Assembly (NCBI RefSeq): GCF_003458415.1
Contig: NZ_QRUF01000001.1
Span: 60,142-124,141 of the forward strand
Direction: 5' to 3'
DNA length: 64,000 nt
From: Collinsella sp. AF25-2LB
GTDB taxonomy: Bacteria; Actinomycetota; Coriobacteriia; Coriobacteriales; Coriobacteriaceae
Of the stretch, positions 25,562 through 33,921 are shown piece after piece. The translations under genes and the position numbers were made by a program. The notes under the pieces are model-generated. The model saw only the letters and a program-made list of their open reading frames with translations, searched no databases and was not told the DNA's origin. Position 1 is the first letter of the stretch; every line of letters begins with the position of its first letter.

Positions 25562-26770
25562 CAAGTTTCTAACACCTCGTTTACAACGACGGTTTCATCA
25601 AACGCCATGGCCGTGGTGGACTATCTGTCCAAAAGCATGATGTCGGCGTTGCCGTTTATTGTCTGCGCGGCGCTGTTCCGCACCGTTGCCGTCATTATGG
25701 GCGAAGGCATGCTTGGTCTATGGCCTGCCGATTCCGAAATCTATCGCCTGTTTTACAGCTGGCTGTATAACGCTGGCTATTACTTTTTGCCCATCTATCT
25801 TGGTTGGGCCGCTGCCCGCCAGCTCGGTTGCTCGGAGCAGCTGGGCATGATGCTGGGCGGCGTATTGATTGTGCCCGATCTGCTTAAGCTCGTTGATGCC
25901 GCATCGACGACGGGGGCATCGATGACTTTCGTGTATGGTCTACTTCCCGCGCCGGTCAACGATTACACGACGACTGTTATTCCGGTTCTCATCTCGGTGC
26001 CCGTGCTATGGCAGGTGGAGCGTTTCTTTAAGCGCACTATCCCTCAGGCTGTGGCGTTTTCTTTTGTACCGTTTGCAACCATGCTTGTCATGGTTCCGGT
26101 GTCGCTGTGTGTTACGGCGCCGGCAGGCAGCTATCTGGGCATGCTGTTGGGACAGCTTATGTTTATGCTTGGCAATTCCGGTGGCATCGTGTCGCTGCTC
26201 ACGCTCATGGGGCTTGCCGCGGGCTGGGAGTTTCTTAAGATCGCGGGTGTCAGCAACGTTGTCCTATCGCTCGCCTATGCGCAGTTTATGAGTGTGGGAA
26301 CGGATTCGTGCATCCTGATCGCCGCGACGATGGCAACGTTCGCCGTTTGGGGTATGCCCTTTGGCGCGTCGCTCCGCGTTGCGGATAAGGACGAGAAGGC
26401 GCTCATGCTGGGCTATTCAATCTCGGGTATTCTTGGCGGCGTAAGCGAGCCAGCGCTGTACGGATGCGGCTTTAAATATGGCAGGTGTCTGACGTGCATG
26501 GCCATTGGCGGTGCCGTCGGAGGCCTTGTTGCGGCCGTGGGCCACGTTACGGCCTATACCATCGGCATGACGAATGTCCTCATGGTCATTGGCTTTGCCA
26601 CGGGCGGCATCTCGAACCTGCTGTGGTGCTGTGCTGCCGGCGGTGTGGCATTTGCGGTGTCTGGGGCGCTGAGCTACTGCTTTGGCGTGGTGCCGGCGAA
26701 GGGGCAGACGACGGGGGACGGAGCTGATTCACCCGAAACCTCGAAGAGCGTGGCCGAAGCAAGCGCATAA
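25556..26770 (+). CDS. PTS transporter subunit EIIC (beta-glucoside/glucose-type), orphan
   Basis: This is a polytopic membrane protein of about 404 residues with roughly ten hydrophobic helices. It carries the conserved EIIC loop motif GVSEPALYG. EIIC forms the sugar channel of phosphotransferase systems. No EIIA or EIIB domain is fused or encoded nearby, and the C-terminus ends in a polar tail. It would need partner domains from elsewhere or have another role. The ATG at 25556 follows GGGAAAGG. An alternative at 25532 with AAAGGGA adds eight residues. The substrate cannot be told from sequence. Confidence 0.8.
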   Translation: MSQVSNTSFTTTVSSNAMAVVDYLSKSMMSALPFIVCAALFRTVAVIMGEGMLGLWPADSEIYRLFYSWLYNAGYYFLPIYLGWAAARQLGCSEQLGMMLGGVLIVPDLLKLVDAASTTGASMTFVYGLLPAPVNDYTTTVIPVLISVPVLWQVERFFKRTIPQAVAFSFVPFATMLVMVPVSLCVTAPAGSYLGMLLGQLMFMLGNSGGIVSLLTLMGLAAGWEFLKIAGVSNVVLSLAYAQFMSVGTDSCILIAATMATFAVWGMPFGASLRVADKDEKALMLGYSISGILGGVSEPALYGCGFKYGRCLTCMAIGGAVGGLVAAVGHVTAYTIGMTNVLMVIGFATGGISNLLWCCAAGGVAFAVSGALSYCFGVVPAKGQTTGDGADSPETSKSVAEASA

Positions 26771-26806
26771 ACCCGTGCGACAAAGGGCGATTTCTTTGTC
26801 ATGTTC

Positions 26807-26840
26807 CAAGGTCGTGGCCCGTGTGGGTTGCGGCCTTTTT
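26807..26840 (+). terminator. Terminator after the EIIC gene
   Basis: AAGGTCG...CGGCCTT forms a stem with wobble pairs, followed by TTTTT. Just upstream, GACAAAG...CTTTGTC (26779-26800) is a second small dyad. Confidence 0.65.
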
Positions 26841-26867
26841 GTATCTGTGGGGCAAAGTGGCTACACT
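26839..26867 (+). promoter_or_regulatory. Candidate promoter of the cation efflux gene
   Basis: TTGTAT (26839) and TACACT (26862) are 17 bp apart, about 55 nt upstream of the start codon. The -35 overlaps the end of the preceding terminator. Confidence 0.6.
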
Positions 26868-26919
26868 ACAATCCGTTTGAGCAATAGATATATAGGTAGT
26901 ACCGTGGGGGCGGATATAG

Positions 26920-28074
26920 ATGGTTGAGTGGATTGTTCGTCGTGCGCAGGGCGACCGTGCGCGCGTGGGCACGTTGACGGGCGTGGTGTGTATTCTCGCC
27001 AATGTTGCGCTTTGTGCTGCGAAGGGCGTAATTGGCGTGCTGTCGGGATCGGTTTCGATCGTGGCGGATGCCATGAACAACCTGTCCGATGCCAGCTCGA
27101 ATATCGTGAGCGTGCTGGGCTTTAGGCTGGCGAGCAAGCCGGCCGACCCCGAGCATCCTTACGGACATGGCCGCTACGAGTATCTCTCGGGTCTGGTCGT
27201 GGCGGCACTCGTACTGCTGATCGGCCTTGAGCTTATCAAGTCCTCGGTCGAGCGCGTCATCCATCCCGAACCTGTCGAGTTCTCGCTTGCCCTGGTGGCA
27301 GTCTTGGCACTTTCGATGGTTGTAAAGCTGTGGATGGCGGTCCTCAACCAAAAGCTCGGCGATCGCATTGAGTCCGAGACGCTGCATGCGACCGCGCAGG
27401 ATTCCAAGAACGATGTTCTTGCTACGGGCGCCGTGTTAGCGTGCGCAATTGTTTCGCAGGTGACGCACATCAATCTTGACGCATGGGTCGGCCTTGCCGT
27501 TGGCGCCTATATTGGCTGGAGTGGTTTTGAGCTTATCCAAGATACGGTGAGCCCGCTTTTGGGCCAGGCGCCCGATCCCAGGCTGGTCAAACATATCCGA
27601 GACAAGATCATGAGCTACCCCGGCGTTTTGGGCGTTCACGATTTGATGGTTCACGACTACGGCCCGGGCAGGAAGTTCGCAACCGCTCACGCCGAGATGG
27701 CAGCCGAGGTTAGCCCCTTGGAAAGCCACGACACACTCGACAACATCGAGCAGTCGTTTCGGAACGAAGACGGCATGATCGTCACGCTCCATTACGACCC
27801 CATCGTGACCGACGACCCCAAGGTGGCGAGCATGCGCTTGCGCATTAACGCCATGGCACAGGAGATCGATAGTCGCCTCTCGATTCATGACCTACGTTGT
27901 GTGCCGGGTCCTACGCACACCAATGTGATTTTTGATTGCGTGCGACCCTCGGATCTGGGCATGGGCGCCGATGAGCTCAAACGTGCATTGGCCCAGAAGG
28001 TCGAATCCGAATATCCCAAGTCGATTGCCAAGATAACGATTGATGAAGACTACGTAGGCCATACCCACGAGTAG
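26920..28074 (+). CDS. Cation diffusion facilitator family transporter
   Basis: This is a 384-residue metal-proton antiporter of the CDF family, exporting divalent metals such as Zn, Mn or Fe. Six hydrophobic helices occupy the first half. The metal site in helix 2 is DAMNNLSD (Asp50, Asp57), and HPYGHGRYEY follows at about 79-88. The soluble C-terminal half is the ferredoxin-like dimerisation domain, longer than in minimal CDFs. The gene is monocistronic or runs into the phosphatase 39 nt downstream. Metal specificity is not readable. Confidence 0.9.
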   Translation: MVEWIVRRAQGDRARVGTLTGVVCILANVALCAAKGVIGVLSGSVSIVADAMNNLSDASSNIVSVLGFRLASKPADPEHPYGHGRYEYLSGLVVAALVLLIGLELIKSSVERVIHPEPVEFSLALVAVLALSMVVKLWMAVLNQKLGDRIESETLHATAQDSKNDVLATGAVLACAIVSQVTHINLDAWVGLAVGAYIGWSGFELIQDTVSPLLGQAPDPRLVKHIRDKIMSYPGVLGVHDLMVHDYGPGRKFATAHAEMAAEVSPLESHDTLDNIEQSFRNEDGMIVTLHYDPIVTDDPKVASMRLRINAMAQEIDSRLSIHDLRCVPGPTHTNVIFDCVRPSDLGMGADELKRALAQKVESEYPKSIAKITIDEDYVGHTHE

Positions 28075-28113
28075 GGCTGTGCTGGCAAAGCAATGTATAC
28101 AGAAGGGGAGAAC

Positions 28114-28740
28114 ATGAAAAGGCTGTATCTGCTCCGCCATGGCCAGACGGAATTCAACGTCAAAAAGCTGGTCCAGGGCCGCTGTGATTCACCGTTGACC
28201 GACCTAGGCCGCAAACAAGCGGGGATGGCGGCCGCATGGCTCAAGGGCCACGACGTCGTCCCGGACAAAGTGGTCTCATCGCCCTTAGGCCGAGCTATGG
28301 ACACGGCAAGTCTCGTCGCAACCGAACTCCTCGGCCCGGACGCCGCGGTCGAGCCCTGCGAAGGCATCATCGAGCGCAGCTACGGTACCTTCGAAGAAGG
28401 CCCTCACGACGTCCTGCCCACCGACGTCTGGGACCCCGGCGAGGACCTGGTTCCATTTGGCGGAGAAGGAAGCCATGCCCTGCAGGAGCGCATGGTAGGC
28501 ACCCTCACCAATCTCATGGGCGCCGAGGGCATCGAAACCCTCCTAGCAGTAAGCCACGGCAGCGCCAGCCGCCAATTCATCAAGGCTGCAGCCCCAGAGG
28601 GCTTCGAGCTCCCAACAAAACTCCCCAACTGCGCCATCATGATCTTCGATTTCGATGAGGCAAAGCCACAAGCAGAAGGCGAGCCTCATCAATGTAAGTT
28701 CACCCTCCAGCAAATAGTGGACCCCCAACAAAGGCATTAG
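28114..28740 (+). CDS. Histidine phosphatase family protein
   Basis: This 208-residue member of the phosphoglycerate-mutase-like superfamily carries the phosphohistidine motif LLRHGQTEFN (His9), and a second conserved His lies in LAVSHGSASRQF. The ATG at 28114 follows AAGGGGAG. An upstream ATG in frame (28093) has no good ribosome binding site. The size fits a cofactor-independent phosphatase such as the CobC/GpmB group, but the substrate is unknown. Codon use in the 3' third is noticeably less biased than in neighbouring genes. It is followed at once by the L2 hairpin element. Confidence 0.85.
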   Translation: MKRLYLLRHGQTEFNVKKLVQGRCDSPLTDLGRKQAGMAAAWLKGHDVVPDKVVSSPLGRAMDTASLVATELLGPDAAVEPCEGIIERSYGTFEEGPHDVLPTDVWDPGEDLVPFGGEGSHALQERMVGTLTNLMGAEGIETLLAVSHGSASRQFIKAAAPEGFELPTKLPNCAIMIFDFDEAKPQAEGEPHQCKFTLQQIVDPQQRH

Positions 28741-28781
28741 CCTGAGCGAGCAAGGTTTAGCAGACATCAACGTGGCGTTCA

Positions 28782-28934
28782 CAGTGTGCGGCGGAGGGGG
28801 CGGGCCTGAGACATATTAAGGTTGCTGCTCTACAGTCCTGCTCACGACGGAGAGCACATTAAGTGCTCTCCTGTTCGTGCGGAACTCGCGACAACCTTAA
28901 TATGTCTCAGGCCCGCCCCCTCCGCCGCACACTG
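28782..28934 (-). ncRNA. Long hairpin element, copy L2 (candidate structured RNA or mobile hairpin)
   Basis: A perfect 43-bp inverted repeat (28782-28824 / 28892-28934) encloses a 67-nt core (28825-28891). With one small gap the pairing continues outward to about 28771-28947. Read on the minus strand the core is the L1 core with 6 differences. GAAAGC/GCTTTC is replaced by GAGAGC/GCTCTC, and CGCAA/TTGCG by CACGA/TCGTG, so pairing is preserved. The outer arms share almost nothing with those of L1 beyond TTAAG-TTG next to the core. Confidence 0.6.
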
Positions 28935-28990
28935 GGAACGTGCCACGCACTTTACCTGCGTAAACAATGTGAGTGAAATATGAATCTCGA

Positions 28991-29016
28991 TGGATACGCC
29001 CGCAGCCGTGTATACT
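28991..29016 (+). promoter_or_regulatory. Shared ribosomal-operon motif and -10, rplC copy
   Basis: TGGATACGCCCGCAGCCGTG (28991-29010) abuts TATACT (29011-29016), a good -10. At the -35 position there is only CGATGG, so the dyad may bind an activator or mark an unusual promoter class. A leader of about 185 nt follows. Confidence 0.65.
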
Positions 29017-29127
29017 AAACAGCTGTGTGTAACCAGGGGAGTATTCTGGCTGGACAAAATGCCTGCTTAATAGGGTTGTCAGGTAGTCCGGGCGAAATAC
29101 AAGGCTGGGGAGCACGTCGTGTAAGTA

Positions 29128-29179
29128 GTGGTCCTCTAGGGGCGTACGCTCGGTGGTGTACGCATTGTCCCAAGACCAC
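29128..29179 (+). promoter_or_regulatory. Structured leader hairpin upstream of rplC
   Basis: GTGGTC (29128-29133) pairs with GACCAC (29174-29179). Inside, GGG/CCC and CGTAC/GTACG extend the stem. It lies about 20 nt before the rplC start and could be the autoregulatory site for an S10-operon protein such as L4. That role is inference. Confidence 0.5.
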
Positions 29180-29199
29180 GCGAGAGTTGGGATCATATC

Positions 29200-29820
29200 T
29201 TGATCAGCATGATTCTCGGCCGCAAGATTGGCATGACCCAGGTTTGGGACGAGGACGACAACGTCGTTCCCGTCACGGTCATCCAGGCTGGCCCCTGCGC
29301 TGTCTCGCAGGTTAAAACTCAGGCAACCGACGGCTATGACGCCGTCCAGATCGGTTTCGGCGACATCAAGGCCAAGAACGTGAACAAGCCCATGGCTGGT
29401 CACTTCGCCAAGGCCGGCGTCGAGCCTGTCCGCTTCCTTCGTGAGGTCCGCGTCGAGAACGGCGAGGAGCACAAGGTCGGCGAGGTCGTCACCGTCGCTG
29501 ATTTCGCTGATGTCGAGAAGGTCGACGTCATCGGTACCTCCAAGGGTAAGGGCTTCCAGGGTCGCATCAAGCGCTGGGGTCAGCGCCGCGGTCCTATGAC
29601 GCATGGTTCTCACTTCCAGCGTCACCCCGGTTCTATCGGTCAGTGCGCCTATCCTGCGCGCGTCCTCAAGGGCGTCAAGATGGCCGGTCACATGGGTAAC
29701 GAGCGCGTTACCGTCAAGAACCTTTCCGTTGTCCGCATCGATGCCGAGCAGAACCTCATCTTGGTCAAGGGCGCTGTCCCGGGTGCCAAGAATGGTCTCG
29801 TCGCCATCCGTATGGCCTAA
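29200..29820 (+). CDS. rplC: 50S ribosomal protein L3
   Basis: L3 binds near the peptidyl transferase centre and starts 50S assembly. The product of 206 residues begins [19 protein letters not shown]. Later it has the [16 protein letters not shown] segment, which reaches into the ribosome core. The TTG start at 29200 has GGGA 7 nt upstream. An ATG at 29209 would lack any ribosome binding site. It is the first gene of this S10-type operon because rpsJ is located elsewhere. Confidence 0.96.
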   Translation: MISMILGRKIGMTQVWDEDDNVVPVTVIQAGPCAVSQVKTQATDGYDAVQIGFGDIKAKNVNKPMAGHFAKAGVEPVRFLREVRVENGEEHKVGEVVTVADFADVEKVDVIGTSKGKGFQGRIKRWGQRRGPMTHGSHFQRHPGSIGQCAYPARVLKGVKMAGHMGNERVTVKNLSVVRIDAEQNLILVKGAVPGAKNGLVAIRMA

Positions 29821-29866
29821 GGGCCCAGCCCATTTAGCCCAGCGTCATACCAAGGAGAACACTTAA

Positions 29867-30493
29867 ATGGCAAAGTTTGAAGTAAAGAACAGCGAGGGCA
29901 AGAAGGTCGCCGAGGCCGAGCTCGCCGCTGAGGTGTACGGCATCGAGCCGAACATCCACGTTATGCACCACATCGTCAAGTGCCAGATGGCCTCTTGGCG
30001 TCAGGGCACCCAGTCTGCTAAGGGTCGCTCTGAGGTTTCCGGTGGCGGCAAGAAGCCTTGGCGTCAGAAGGGCACCGGCCGTGCCCGCCAGGGTTCCATC
30101 CGTGCTGCCCAGTGGCGTCACGGTGGCGTCGTCTTCGCCCCCAAGCCCCGTTCCTACGCTAAGCGTATGAACAACAAGGAGGTCAAGCTGGCTATGCGCT
30201 CCGCGCTGTCCGCCAAGCTGGCCGATGGCGAGCTCGTGCTCGTTGACGACTACGGCTTCGAGAAGCCTTCCACCAAGGCTGCCGTCGCCATGCTCAAGGC
30301 TCTCGGCCTTGAGGGCAAGCGTCTGACCATCATCGTTCGCGATGAGGACGTCAACGCCTACCTGTCGTTCCGCAACATTCCCAAGACGTTCATCATCACC
30401 GCTGACGAGGCCAACACCTACGATCTCGTCAACAACAACGCTGTGCTGATGCCCGCCGACATCGCCGCTCACTTCGGGGAGGTGCTTGCATAA
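29867..30493 (+). CDS. rplD: 50S ribosomal protein L4
   Basis: L4 lines the exit tunnel and in many bacteria represses its own operon. The 208-residue protein contains the tunnel loop region GGKKPWRQKGTGRARQGS and the C-terminal globular part ending in FGEVLA. The ATG follows AAGGAG. The stop abuts rplW (TAAATG), so the genes are coupled. Confidence 0.97.
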   Translation: MAKFEVKNSEGKKVAEAELAAEVYGIEPNIHVMHHIVKCQMASWRQGTQSAKGRSEVSGGGKKPWRQKGTGRARQGSIRAAQWRHGGVVFAPKPRSYAKRMNNKEVKLAMRSALSAKLADGELVLVDDYGFEKPSTKAAVAMLKALGLEGKRLTIIVRDEDVNAYLSFRNIPKTFIITADEANTYDLVNNNAVLMPADIAAHFGEVLA

Positions 30494-30781
30494 ATGACCG
30501 CCCACGAGATCATCATCCGTCCGATCGTGTCCGAGCGTTCCTTCTCCGGCATGGAGCTGAACAAGTACACGTTCGAGGTCGCCAAGGATGCTAACAAGTA
30601 TCAGATCAAGGACGCTGTCGAGGAGATCTTCGGCGTCAAGGTCGTTCGCGTGAACACCCTGACGGTCAAGCCCAAGACCAAGCGCGTGCGCTATGTCGCC
30701 GGCAAGACCCGTTCTTGGAAGAAGGCCATCGTCACGCTGGCCGAGGGCGACACCATCGAGGTCTTTGGCAACCAGGCCTAA
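30494..30781 (+). CDS. rplW: 50S ribosomal protein L23
   Basis: L23 sits at the tunnel exit and docks trigger factor and SRP. The 95-residue product shows IIIRPIVSERSF at the N-terminus and the VNTLTVKPKTKRVR loop. It starts directly after the rplD stop, so translation is coupled. It is followed by a terminator-like hairpin and a new promoter motif before rplB. Confidence 0.97.
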   Translation: MTAHEIIIRPIVSERSFSGMELNKYTFEVAKDANKYQIKDAVEEIFGVKVVRVNTLTVKPKTKRVRYVAGKTRSWKKAIVTLAEGDTIEVFGNQA

Positions 30782-30798
30782 GACTCGCTGCTGTTGAG

Positions 30799-30835
30799 TG
30801 AGCTCATGCCTCCCAAATAGGGGAGGCGAGAGCTC
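30799..30835 (+). terminator. Hairpin between rplW and rplB (terminator or attenuator)
   Basis: TGAGCTC-AT-GCCTCCC pairs with GGGAGGC-GA-GAGCTCA around AAATAG. Only GGTTTT follows, so termination may be partial. It directly precedes the internal promoter motif. Confidence 0.6.
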
Positions 30836-30855
30836 AAGGTTTTGGGCGTATAAAA

Positions 30856-30881
30856 TGGACACGCCCGGAGCCGTGTATACG
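30856..30881 (+). promoter_or_regulatory. Shared ribosomal-operon motif and -10, rplB copy
   Basis: TGGACACGCCCGGAGCCGTG (30856-30875) abuts TATACG (30876). It is the third copy of the motif seen before rpsL and rplC, here inside the S10 operon. Its leader can fold CATCGCA / TGCGATG around a smaller CGAGG/CCTCG hairpin. Confidence 0.6.
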
Positions 30882-30960
30882 TCCGGTGTCATCGCACCCG
30901 AGGCAGAACCTCGAATCCCTGTCTGCGATGGCTAACGGATTCCTATTGAAAGGGATTGTA

Positions 30961-31791
30961 ATGGCTGTAAAGCACCTTAAGCCGACCTCCGCTGGTAGGC
31001 GTTGGCAGACGATCTCCGACTTCTCCGAAATCACCTGCACCAAGCCCGAGAAGTCTCTTCTCGAGCCCCTGCCCAAGAAGGCCGGTCGTAACAACAACGG
31101 CCGCATCACCACCCGCCACCAGGGCGGCGGCGTGAAGCGTCGTTACCGCGTGATCGACTTCAAGCGCAACAAGGACGGCGTGCCCGCCAAGGTTGCCACG
31201 ATCGAGTACGATCCGAACCGTTCCGCTCGCATCGCTCTGCTGCACTACGCTGACGGTGAGAAGCGCTACATCCTGGCCCCCAAGGGCCTCGAGGTCGGTC
31301 AGACCATCATGTCCGGTTCTGACGCCGACATCAAGCCGGGCAACGCTCTGCCCCTCGCCGACATCCCCGTCGGTACGCTCATCCACGCCGTCGAGTTCCA
31401 GCCGGGCAAGGGCGCCGCTATCGCCCGTTCCGCCGGTAACTCCTGCCAGCTGATGGGTAAGGAGGGCAAGTACGCTATCGTCCGTATGCCTTCCTCCGAG
31501 ATGCGCCGCATCCTCGTTACCTGCCGCGCCACCGTCGGTGAGGTCGGCAATGCCGATCACGCCAACATCGTCATCGGCAAGGCCGGCCGTAAGCGTCACA
31601 TGAACGTGCGCCCGACCGTCCGCGGTACCGTCATGAACCCTGTCGACCACCCGCACGGCGGTGGCGAGGGCAAGAACCACACCTCTGGTCGTCCCTCTGT
31701 TACCCCCTGGGGTAAGCCGACGAAGGGCCTTCGTACGCGCAAGAAGAAGAAGGTCTCGAACCAGCACATCATTCGTCGCCGTAAGAAGTAA
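30961..31791 (+). CDS. rplB: 50S ribosomal protein L2
   Basis: L2 is needed for subunit joining and peptidyl transfer. The 276-residue protein starts [15 protein letters not shown] and carries the conserved [14 protein letters not shown] block near the C-terminus. The ATG at 30961 follows GAAAGGG. The longer open frame upstream runs through the leader. Gaps to rpsS are short. Confidence 0.98.
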   Translation: MAVKHLKPTSAGRRWQTISDFSEITCTKPEKSLLEPLPKKAGRNNNGRITTRHQGGGVKRRYRVIDFKRNKDGVPAKVATIEYDPNRSARIALLHYADGEKRYILAPKGLEVGQTIMSGSDADIKPGNALPLADIPVGTLIHAVEFQPGKGAAIARSAGNSCQLMGKEGKYAIVRMPSSEMRRILVTCRATVGEVGNADHANIVIGKAGRKRHMNVRPTVRGTVMNPVDHPHGGGEGKNHTSGRPSVTPWGKPTKGLRTRKKKKVSNQHIIRRRKK

Positions 31792-31823
31792 TTTCGGATA
31801 CCGAGTTTTAGGAGAAAGCACTT

Positions 31824-32084
31824 ATGAGCAGAAGTCTCAAAAAGGGCCCGTTCGTGGAGACTCGCCTTCTCTCGCGTATCACCGCGATGAACGAGGCTGG
31901 CAAGAAGGACGTCGTGAAGACCTGGTCCCGCGCGTCCACCATCTTCCCCGAGATGGTTGGTCACACCATCGCCGTCCACGACGGCCGCAAGCATGTGCCC
32001 GTGTATGTTACCGAGTCCATGGTTGGTCACAAGCTCGGCGAGTTCGCGCCGACTCGTACGTTCCGTGGCCACAAGGCCAAATAG
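31824..32084 (+). CDS. rpsS: 30S ribosomal protein S19
   Basis: S19 is in the 30S head and contacts the A-site tRNA region with S13. The 86-residue product begins [15 protein letters not shown] and contains [19 protein letters not shown], then the basic end [10 protein letters not shown]. The ATG follows AGGAG. Its operon position between rplB and rplV is the standard one. Confidence 0.97.
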   Translation: MSRSLKKGPFVETRLLSRITAMNEAGKKDVVKTWSRASTIFPEMVGHTIAVHDGRKHVPVYVTESMVGHKLGEFAPTRTFRGHKAK

Positions 32085-32098
32085 GGGGTTAACCGTAA

Positions 32099-32470
32099 AT
32101 GGCAACTAAGTCTATTGAAACTGAGGCCACCGAGGTTCGCGCCGTCGCTAAGTACGTGCGTGTTTCCCCCAGCAAGGCCCGCCTGGTGGTCGATCTGATC
32201 CGCCGCAAGCCTGTCGCTCAGGCCTTCGACATCCTCCACTTCTGCGACCGCGCCGTCGCCGTGGATGTCGAGAAGGTTCTCCGTTCCGCCGTTGCGAACG
32301 CCGAGAACAACAACGGTCTGCGTGCCGACAACCTGGTTGTCGCCGCTGCCTATGTTGACGAGGGTCCGACGCTTAAGCGCATCCGTCCCCGCGCCAAGGG
32401 TTCCGCTTCTCGCATTCTGAAGCGTACTTCCCACATCACCGTCGTCGTTGCTCCTCGAAAGGAGGCGTAA
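32099..32470 (+). CDS. rplV: 50S ribosomal protein L22
   Basis: L22 lines the exit tunnel, and its beta hairpin is a site of macrolide resistance changes. The 123-residue protein has a short N-terminal extension (about 12 residues), then [20 protein letters not shown] and the hairpin [18 protein letters not shown]. Both are typical. It is followed by rpsC after 6 nt. Confidence 0.97.
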   Translation: MATKSIETEATEVRAVAKYVRVSPSKARLVVDLIRRKPVAQAFDILHFCDRAVAVDVEKVLRSAVANAENNNGLRADNLVVAAAYVDEGPTLKRIRPRAKGSASRILKRTSHITVVVAPRKEA

Positions 32471-32476
32471 AGCTGT

Positions 32477-33187
32477 ATGGGTCAGAAAGTCTACCCCACC
32501 GGCTTCCGTCTTGGCATCACCGAGAACTGGCGCTCCCGCTGGTTCGCAGAGAAGGATTACGCTAAGACCCTCGGTAACGATCTCGAGATCCGCAAGTACC
32601 TCGAGAAGCGTCTTTCCCGCGCAGCTGTCTCCCGCGTCGAGATCGAGCGCGCTGGCGACAAGGTGAAGGTCATCATCCTCACCGCTCGCCCCGGCGTTGT
32701 CATCGGTAAGAAGGGTGCCGAGATCGATACCCTCCGCACCGAGCTCGAGAAGGTCGCTGGCGTCTCCAAGGGCCAGCTCTCCGTCGACGTTGTCGAGATC
32801 AAGCGTCCCGAGCTCGACGCCAACCTCGTTGCTCAGTCCATCGCTGAGCAGCTCGAGGGCCGCGTTGCCTTCCGTCGCGCTATGCGCAAGGCTGTCCAGT
32901 CCGCCCGCAAGGCCGGCGCCAAGGGCATCCGTATCCAGTGCTCCGGTCGTCTCGGCGGTGCCGAGATGGGCCGTCGTGAGTGGTACCGCGAGGGTCGCGT
33001 GCCTCTGCACACCCTCCGTGCCAAGATCGACTACGGCACGGCTGTCGCCAGCACCACCATGGGTGCCTGTGGCGTGAAGGTCTGGATCTACCTGGGCGAG
33101 AAGCTCCCGGGCCAGCCTGTTCCCAACCCTGCACTCGAGGGCTCTTCCCGTCCTCGTCGTCGTAACTCCGAGAGGAGGGGTCAGTAG
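32477..33187 (+). CDS. rpsC: 30S ribosomal protein S3
   Basis: S3 is at the mRNA entry channel. The 236-residue product starts [18 protein letters not shown], has the KH-type motif [11 protein letters not shown], then ends in a basic Arg/Pro-rich tail. Its stop overlaps the rplP GTG by one base (TAGTG), so translation is coupled. Confidence 0.97.
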   Translation: MGQKVYPTGFRLGITENWRSRWFAEKDYAKTLGNDLEIRKYLEKRLSRAAVSRVEIERAGDKVKVIILTARPGVVIGKKGAEIDTLRTELEKVAGVSKGQLSVDVVEIKRPELDANLVAQSIAEQLEGRVAFRRAMRKAVQSARKAGAKGIRIQCSGRLGGAEMGRREWYREGRVPLHTLRAKIDYGTAVASTTMGACGVKVWIYLGEKLPGQPVPNPALEGSSRPRRRNSERRGQ

Positions 33188-33690
33188 TGCTTGCCCCTAA
33201 GCGTATTCTTCACCGCAAGGTGCAGCGTGGCTCCATGAAGGGCCAGGCCAAGGGTAATACCGAGCTGCATTTCGGCGAGTTTGGTATCCAGGCTCTCGAG
33301 GCCCATTGGATCACCAACCGTCAGATCGAGGCCGCTCGTATTGCCATGACCCGCTACATGAAGCGTGGCGGTCGTGTCTACATCACGATCTTCCCCGATA
33401 AGCCCATCACCAAGAAGCCTGCCGAGACTCGCATGGGTTCTGGTAAGGGTAACCCCGAGGAGTGGGTGGCCGTCGTCAAGCCCGGCCGCATCATGTTCGA
33501 GGTCAAGGGCGTGCCCGAGGAGGTCGCTCGCGAGGCTCTGCGTCTTGCACAGCACAAGCTTCCCATCAAGACCAAGATTGTTGCTGCCAAGAACGCTGAG
33601 CAGCGCATCGAGAAGGAGATGGCTGAGGAGGCCGCTCTCGAGGCCAAGTGGGCTGCTGAGGACGCCGCCGCCGCCAAGGAGGAGAACTAA
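33187..33690 (+). CDS. rplP: 50S ribosomal protein L16 with C-terminal extension
   Basis: L16 organises the A-site tRNA pocket of the 50S subunit. The start is GTG overlapping the rpsC stop, giving [15 protein letters not shown]. The core ends near residue 138, as in other bacteria. A further tail of about 28 residues rich in Ala and Glu follows, so the total is 167. The tail looks helical and disordered-acidic. Its stop overlaps rpmC by one base. Confidence 0.97.
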   Translation: MLAPKRILHRKVQRGSMKGQAKGNTELHFGEFGIQALEAHWITNRQIEAARIAMTRYMKRGGRVYITIFPDKPITKKPAETRMGSGKGNPEEWVAVVKPGRIMFEVKGVPEEVAREALRLAQHKLPIKTKIVAAKNAEQRIEKEMAEEAALEAKWAAEDAAAAKEEN

Positions 33691-33905
33691 TGAAGCCCGC
33701 AGAGATTCGTGAGCTCTCGGACGCTCAGCTCGTTGAGAAGCTGAAGGAAATGCGCGCCGAGCTCTTTAACCTTCGTTTCCAGATGGCCACCAGCCAGCTG
33801 GACAACACCGCTCGCGTCAACACCGTGAAGAAGGACATCGCTCGCGTCCTCACGGAGCAGCGCGCCCGTGAGATCGCAGCGGAGAAGTCCGCTGTCGCCG
33901 AGTAG
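33690..33905 (+). CDS. rpmC: 50S ribosomal protein L29
   Basis: L29 is a small two-helix protein near the tunnel exit. The 71-residue product has the ELRAEL-like segment KEMRAELFNLRFQMA and the KKDIARVLTEQR helix, as expected. The ATG overlaps the rplP stop (TAATG). A short Glu/Ala tail extends the C-terminus. Confidence 0.96.
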   Translation: MKPAEIRELSDAQLVEKLKEMRAELFNLRFQMATSQLDNTARVNTVKKDIARVLTEQRAREIAAEKSAVAE

Positions 33906-33921
33906 GACCTAAGGAGAGAAC

